Assembly (NCBI GenBank): GCA_964518725.1
Contig: CAZFKP010000012.1
Coordinates: 1-64,000, forward strand
Direction of reading: 5' to 3'
Length of the DNA stretch: 64,000 nt
Origin: JANRKF01 sp964518725
GTDB lineage: Bacteria > Pseudomonadota > Alphaproteobacteria > Rickettsiales > SXRF01
Position 1 is the stretch's first letter. Each line of letters starts with the position of its first letter. The notes beneath the pieces were generated by a model, which did not search any database, was not told the origin of the DNA, and was given only the letters and a program-made list of their open reading frames with translations. Below, piece by piece: positions 60,976 to 64,000 of the stretch. The position numbers and the translations under genes are program-made.

Positions 60976-61704
60976 TCAGATTTTTTCATACAGGCGGCCG
61001 GCGAACCAACCCGCCGAGAGCGCTAGCACCACTGCACTGATGCCATACAGGAACGGGTGGTGGTGGGCATAATCGTAAATGAAGGCGTCAACGCCGACTT
61101 TGCGTACCTCGATTGGCAATACGTGCGACCCAACGATCTTGTCACGATCAAGCAGGTAAATTTCGGCGCTGTACATGCCTGGCGGGATGTTGTCGGGAAA
61201 CTCGATCACTGTCTTGAACAGCGTTTCGCCCATGAAGGTAAACTCGGAAACATCTGGCCGGTAAAGCTTGCGTTTTTGCTGGTAAGCGACAAAGGCCTTG
61301 GTGAATTCGCGGTAGGTATCGAGCTTCTTGCCGTCAAACGACGTGCCGAACAACATCTCCTGCCCGATGGACAATTGCTTGAAGGCTGCATGATGCATCA
61401 TCTCTGCCATCGGCTTGCTGCTGGCCAGCGCGTAAAAATCCGGGATACGGAACAGCTTCATGCGCTCGGCATTCACCCAGATGCCGCCAATTTCACGCTT
61501 CTTCCGCACGATGTAGTTTTTGTTGGGGCCGCGCACCACGATCACCACGTCGCCCGGTTCGTTACGGCTGCCGAACACGAACATGCGCGTGCCGTTAAAA
61601 CCCGAATCCATCGTAATCCGGTAGTTCGACAAATCGGCGATGAGCGGCGCCGCATGGGCTGGCGCAGCAAGCAATGCACACACAAGGGTAAGCCACTTAA
61701 TCAT
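60976..61704 (-). CDS. TIGR02186 family membrane-anchored protein
   Basis: A 242-residue protein with a signal peptide (MIKWLTLVCALLAAPAHA) and a C-terminal membrane segment (PFLYGISAVVLALSAGWFAG). The body carries GDVVIVVRGPNKNYIVRKK, GIWVNAERMKLFRIPDFYA and PPGMYSAEIYLLDRDKI, matching TIGR02186. The family is nearly confined to alphaproteobacteria and usually lies beside a TauE/SafE gene, as here (8-base overlap). It is probably periplasmic. Confidence 0.86.
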   Translation of the reverse strand: MIKWLTLVCALLAAPAHAAPLIADLSNYRITMDSGFNGTRMFVFGSRNEPGDVVIVVRGPNKNYIVRKKREIGGIWVNAERMKLFRIPDFYALASSKPMAEMMHHAAFKQLSIGQEMLFGTSFDGKKLDTYREFTKAFVAYQQKRKLYRPDVSEFTFMGETLFKTVIEFPDNIPPGMYSAEIYLLDRDKIVGSHVLPIEVRKVGVDAFIYDYAHHHPFLYGISAVVLALSAGWFAGRLYEKI

Positions 61705-62605
61705 TGACCACACTCACGCTATAGATGCTTTCCGGCGGCGTGAACAACCCGAACGCAAGCTTGAGGGCGACGCCCAGCACCAGTGCCGCCAGCATGCCGC
61801 GCAAATATTCCGCTGGAATCCTGGTGCTGATCTTGGTGCCGATTTGCGCGCCGAACACCGACCCGGCGAGCAGCAGCAGCGCAAGCATGATATCCACCGT
61901 CTGGGTGGTTACGGCCTGCAGCAGGGTGACGTTGGCGGTAATGAAAATAATCTGGAACAGCGAGGTGCCGATGACCACGTTGGTTGGCATGCCGAGTACG
62001 TAAATCATCGCCGGGATCAGGAAAAACCCGCCGCCGATGCCCATCAGCGATACCATGACGCCGACGAACAGGCCGATCAGGAGCGGCGCATACCCGCTGA
62101 TGGTAAGTTTGGAATGCGGAAAATAGATTTGCCACGGCAGGCGGGCAAGGACATGTTTCGTTTCGGTAATTGTAACCTTGCGCGATAGCCGGAAAATCGC
62201 GCGGATGCTTTCCGACGCCATCACCGAGCCGATGATGCCGAGGAACGTGACATAGCATACGGAGATGATGAGATCGATCTGTCCGATGCGTTGCAGCCAA
62301 TGAAACAGCCCAACCCCCAGCGACGATCCCGCCACCCCGCCGGCGAACAGGAACCAGCCCATTTTGAAATCCACATTATTGCGGCGCCAGTGAGCAATGA
62401 ATCCCGACACGGAAGATGCGATGATCTGGTTCGCCACCGTCGAGACGGAAATGGACGGCGGCACGCCGATAAAAATCAGCAGCGGCGTCATCAGGAATCC
62501 GCCGCCCACGCCAAACATGCCCGATAAAACTCCTGCCATGCCGCCCAGTCCCAGGATCAGGAACAGATTGACCGACATCTCGGCAATGGGCAGGTACACA
62601 TTCAT
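61697..62605 (-). CDS. TauE/SafE family sulfite exporter-like membrane protein
   Basis: A 302-residue protein with about eight membrane segments and the duplicated GxGGGFLxxPxL motif (FGVGGGFLMTPLLIFIGVPP and LMGIGGGFFLIPAMIYVLG). TauE/SafE proteins export organic anions such as sulfite or sulfoacetate. The specific substrate is unknown. It is coupled to the TIGR02186 gene. Confidence 0.9.
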   Translation of the reverse strand: MNVYLPIAEMSVNLFLILGLGGMAGVLSGMFGVGGGFLMTPLLIFIGVPPSISVSTVANQIIASSVSGFIAHWRRNNVDFKMGWFLFAGGVAGSSLGVGLFHWLQRIGQIDLIISVCYVTFLGIIGSVMASESIRAIFRLSRKVTITETKHVLARLPWQIYFPHSKLTISGYAPLLIGLFVGVMVSLMGIGGGFFLIPAMIYVLGMPTNVVIGTSLFQIIFITANVTLLQAVTTQTVDIMLALLLLAGSVFGAQIGTKISTRIPAEYLRGMLAALVLGVALKLAFGLFTPPESIYSVSVVND

Positions 62606-62609
62606 GGCG

Positions 62610-63212
62610 TCATGGATTCATCGCGTAGTTCACATACGAACCGAGATGCTGGTAGATGTTTTTTTCCAGCTCGGCATTCATCACTACCATCATTTCCTTA
62701 ATCATGCCGCGGAATTTCATGTCGCGGTCTTCGACGCTGTCACTTTCCGTGATGGTCAGCATCCGCGTTCCGACCACGCTGGCGCTGGCTTCAGAGAGCG
62801 CCGCGTCGCCGTAAATGCGGATTTCAACCTCCAGCCGCGCATTATATTCGCGGTCAGGCTCGGATTTGAAAAACCCAACGACGCCGCCGTCGGTCGGCAG
62901 GCTTTTCTCGACGACGCTCGCGTCTTTCACCACCACCTGCATGGTTTTATTCCCGCCGCTCGCACGCAAGCGCTGTTTGGTCCAGAGTTGAACCGCATCG
63001 GCCGGGGAGTATGGCATAATATGTTCGACGTTCGGTGCGCGCATCGGCGAGCGGTATTCCTCGACCACCTCAATGCTTGATACGTTGAAATAAATAGGCT
63101 GGTAGCCGCGGAATGAAAGCGACGGCGGAGGAGGCGGCGCGCTCATATCGAAGCAGGCGCCCAGAAAAACGACTGGCAGGAACAACAGGGAAAAACGGAA
63201 GAAACGCATCAT
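62610..63212 (-). CDS. Lipoprotein, unknown
   Basis: A 200-residue lipoprotein with signal peptide and lipobox LGAC (Cys20) followed by FDMSAPPPPPS. The rest is a single soluble domain (VVKDASVVEKSLPTDGGVVG, ARLEVEIRIYG). No family was recognised. It precedes the TauE/SafE gene by 4 bases on the same strand. Confidence 0.75.
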   Translation of the reverse strand: MMRFFRFSLLFLPVVFLGACFDMSAPPPPPSLSFRGYQPIYFNVSSIEVVEEYRSPMRAPNVEHIMPYSPADAVQLWTKQRLRASGGNKTMQVVVKDASVVEKSLPTDGGVVGFFKSEPDREYNARLEVEIRIYGDAALSEASASVVGTRMLTITESDSVEDRDMKFRGMIKEMMVVMNAELEKNIYQHLGSYVNYAMNP

Positions 63213-63236
63213 AACTCCTCACATGTCAGGGGCATC

Positions 63237-63851
63237 CTAGCAGCTATTGCCCGCCCCCGCAACCGGTGCGGAAGTGATAGACTGCGGTTTGGCATCCGGC
63301 GGGCGGATGTAAAAAGGCGAGGGCGGTAGCGCGCGTTCCGGGTGCATATTGGCAAGTGACGCCAGCGCATCGGCCCGCGGGTGCGTAATGCCCGCCGGGC
63401 TGACGGAGCTGGCGATTTTCGCCTTCGGATAGGTTGCCAGAATCTCTTCCAGTTTCCCGATGGCGGGTTTTGTTGGTTTTGTTCCGAAATACTGGTAATA
63501 GATCTCGCCTTTGCCAGCATTGAGAATACATAGTTCCCCGCCCGCTTGGTGCATGACTTCAAGTGTTGTGTAGCCGATGCAGGGGATGCCCGCCGCAAAC
63601 GCAATGCCGCGTGCGGTGGCCAGCCCGATGCGGATACCGGTGAAACTGCCGGGGCCAACGGTGGCCGCCACCTGGGTGAGGTCGCGGTATCCGAGCCCTG
63701 CTTCCGCGAGCGCTTGCTCGATCAGCGGCACCAACCGTGCCGCCTGCATGGTGGATTCCCGGTCTTCCAGATAGGCAAGCAGCGCCCCCTCGCGGTGGAG
63801 GGCGACCGAACTGATGCCGATGGAACTGTCGATGGCAAGGATGCACGCCAT
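63237..63851 (-). CDS. tsaB: tRNA threonylcarbamoyladenosine modification protein TsaB
   Basis: A 204-residue ASKHA-fold protein, partner of TsaD in making t6A in ANN-decoding tRNAs. It has ILAIDSSIGISSVAL, GPGSFTGIRIGLATARGIAF and the expected length. It starts at 63851 (MACILAIDSS); an in-frame ATG at 63884 is not favoured. Confidence 0.93.
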   Translation of the reverse strand: MACILAIDSSIGISSVALHREGALLAYLEDRESTMQAARLVPLIEQALAEAGLGYRDLTQVAATVGPGSFTGIRIGLATARGIAFAAGIPCIGYTTLEVMHQAGGELCILNAGKGEIYYQYFGTKPTKPAIGKLEEILATYPKAKIASSVSPAGITHPRADALASLANMHPERALPPSPFYIRPPDAKPQSITSAPVAGAGNSC

Positions 63852-63915
63852 GGTTAAATACCTACAAATGATAATCGTTGACACTATACAATGGATGACG
63901 TTTCCTGCAACGGCT

Positions 63916-64000
63916 ATGCCGAAACAGCGAAATTACGATTTGTCGCACTGGGGTGAGTTGCCGCTGGTCTCATGCCAGTGCATCACCTATGGCCGCACTC
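63916..64000 (+). CDS. Partial gene at the window edge
   Basis: An open frame beginning ATGCCGAAACAGCG (MPKQRNYDLSHWGELPLVSC, then QCITYGRT) runs off the right end. It is too short to identify. It is divergent from tsaB. Confidence 0.5.
   Translation, partial: MPKQRNYDLSHWGELPLVSCQCITYGRT

Noticed and set aside
1..64000. CRISPR arrays, rRNA genes or tmRNA
   Set aside because: None was seen; no regularly spaced direct repeats of 25-40 bases were noticed.

Overview
The window is chromosomal DNA of a Gram-negative alphaproteobacterium. The assignment rests on the ELM1-like gene (mitochondrial fission ELM1 family), the TIGR02186-family gene, the lipA/COQ10-like neighbourhood, the rpmF-plsX-fabH cluster, dapA-smpB, and a DUF2924 plus serine-recombinase island typical of that class. 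The lineage below class level cannot be fixed from the sequence. There is no rRNA and no CRISPR array.

Layout. 0.26-3.6 kb: hflK-hflC (membrane protease regulators), mrp (Fe-S carrier ATPase) and a YjdM/PhnA-like gene. 3.7-5.4 kb: small accessory genes and a tRNA-Leu(UAA) interrupted by a 218-nt group I intron. 5.4-8.7 kb: a CinA-type MPT-binding protein, map, radC and an ELM1-like gene. 8.6-11.1 kb: an operon of trpC, a DUF599 membrane protein and a VanX-like dipeptidase. 11.2-11.8 kb: palindromic REP-like repeats enclosing a GIY-YIG gene. 11.9-15.6 kb: a secreted protein, the rpmF-plsX-fabH lipid/ribosome cluster and a DUF5329-like exported protein.

15.7-35.6 kb is accessory DNA. It opens with a BMT5-like/AlkB-like gene pair. 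Next comes an operon of seven overlapping genes on the minus strand: a half-size HsdS, HsdM, RhuM, full HsdS, a TIGR04141 protein, HsdR and a YgjP-type metallopeptidase. A PIF1-like helicase lies just upstream of it. The right-hand part is an integrative-element module: coiled-coil protein, a palindrome-rich putative origin, a primase-helicase, an AlpA-type regulator, a ParB-like HTH protein, a large serine recombinase and a DUF2924 protein, ending near tRNA-Ser(GGA).

36.2-41.5 kb holds a COQ10/RatA-like gene and lipA separated by an orphan gene, a hypothetical gene behind a G10 tract, and a GT-C-like membrane protein. 41.6-49.1 kb holds rpoZ, then kdpFABCD (high-affinity K+ uptake) with no kdpE beside it; kdpF is a 29-codon gene. 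49.2-50.7 kb carries two phage-tail-like genes. 50.9-53.6 kb is dapA-smpB plus an unknown protein. 53.6-60.5 kb is a biotin locus (bioA; bioB with a coupled 50-aa membrane protein; divergent bioF-bioH-bioC-bioD-RDD). 60.5-64 kb has a universal stress protein, a TIGR02186 protein, a TauE/SafE exporter, a lipoprotein, tsaB and the start of an unfinished gene.

The observations most worth a second look are the GIY-YIG gene sitting in the loop of a palindromic repeat, the extended type I restriction operon, a three-copy promoter-region motif, the intron-bearing tRNA-Leu and the palindrome-rich putative origin.
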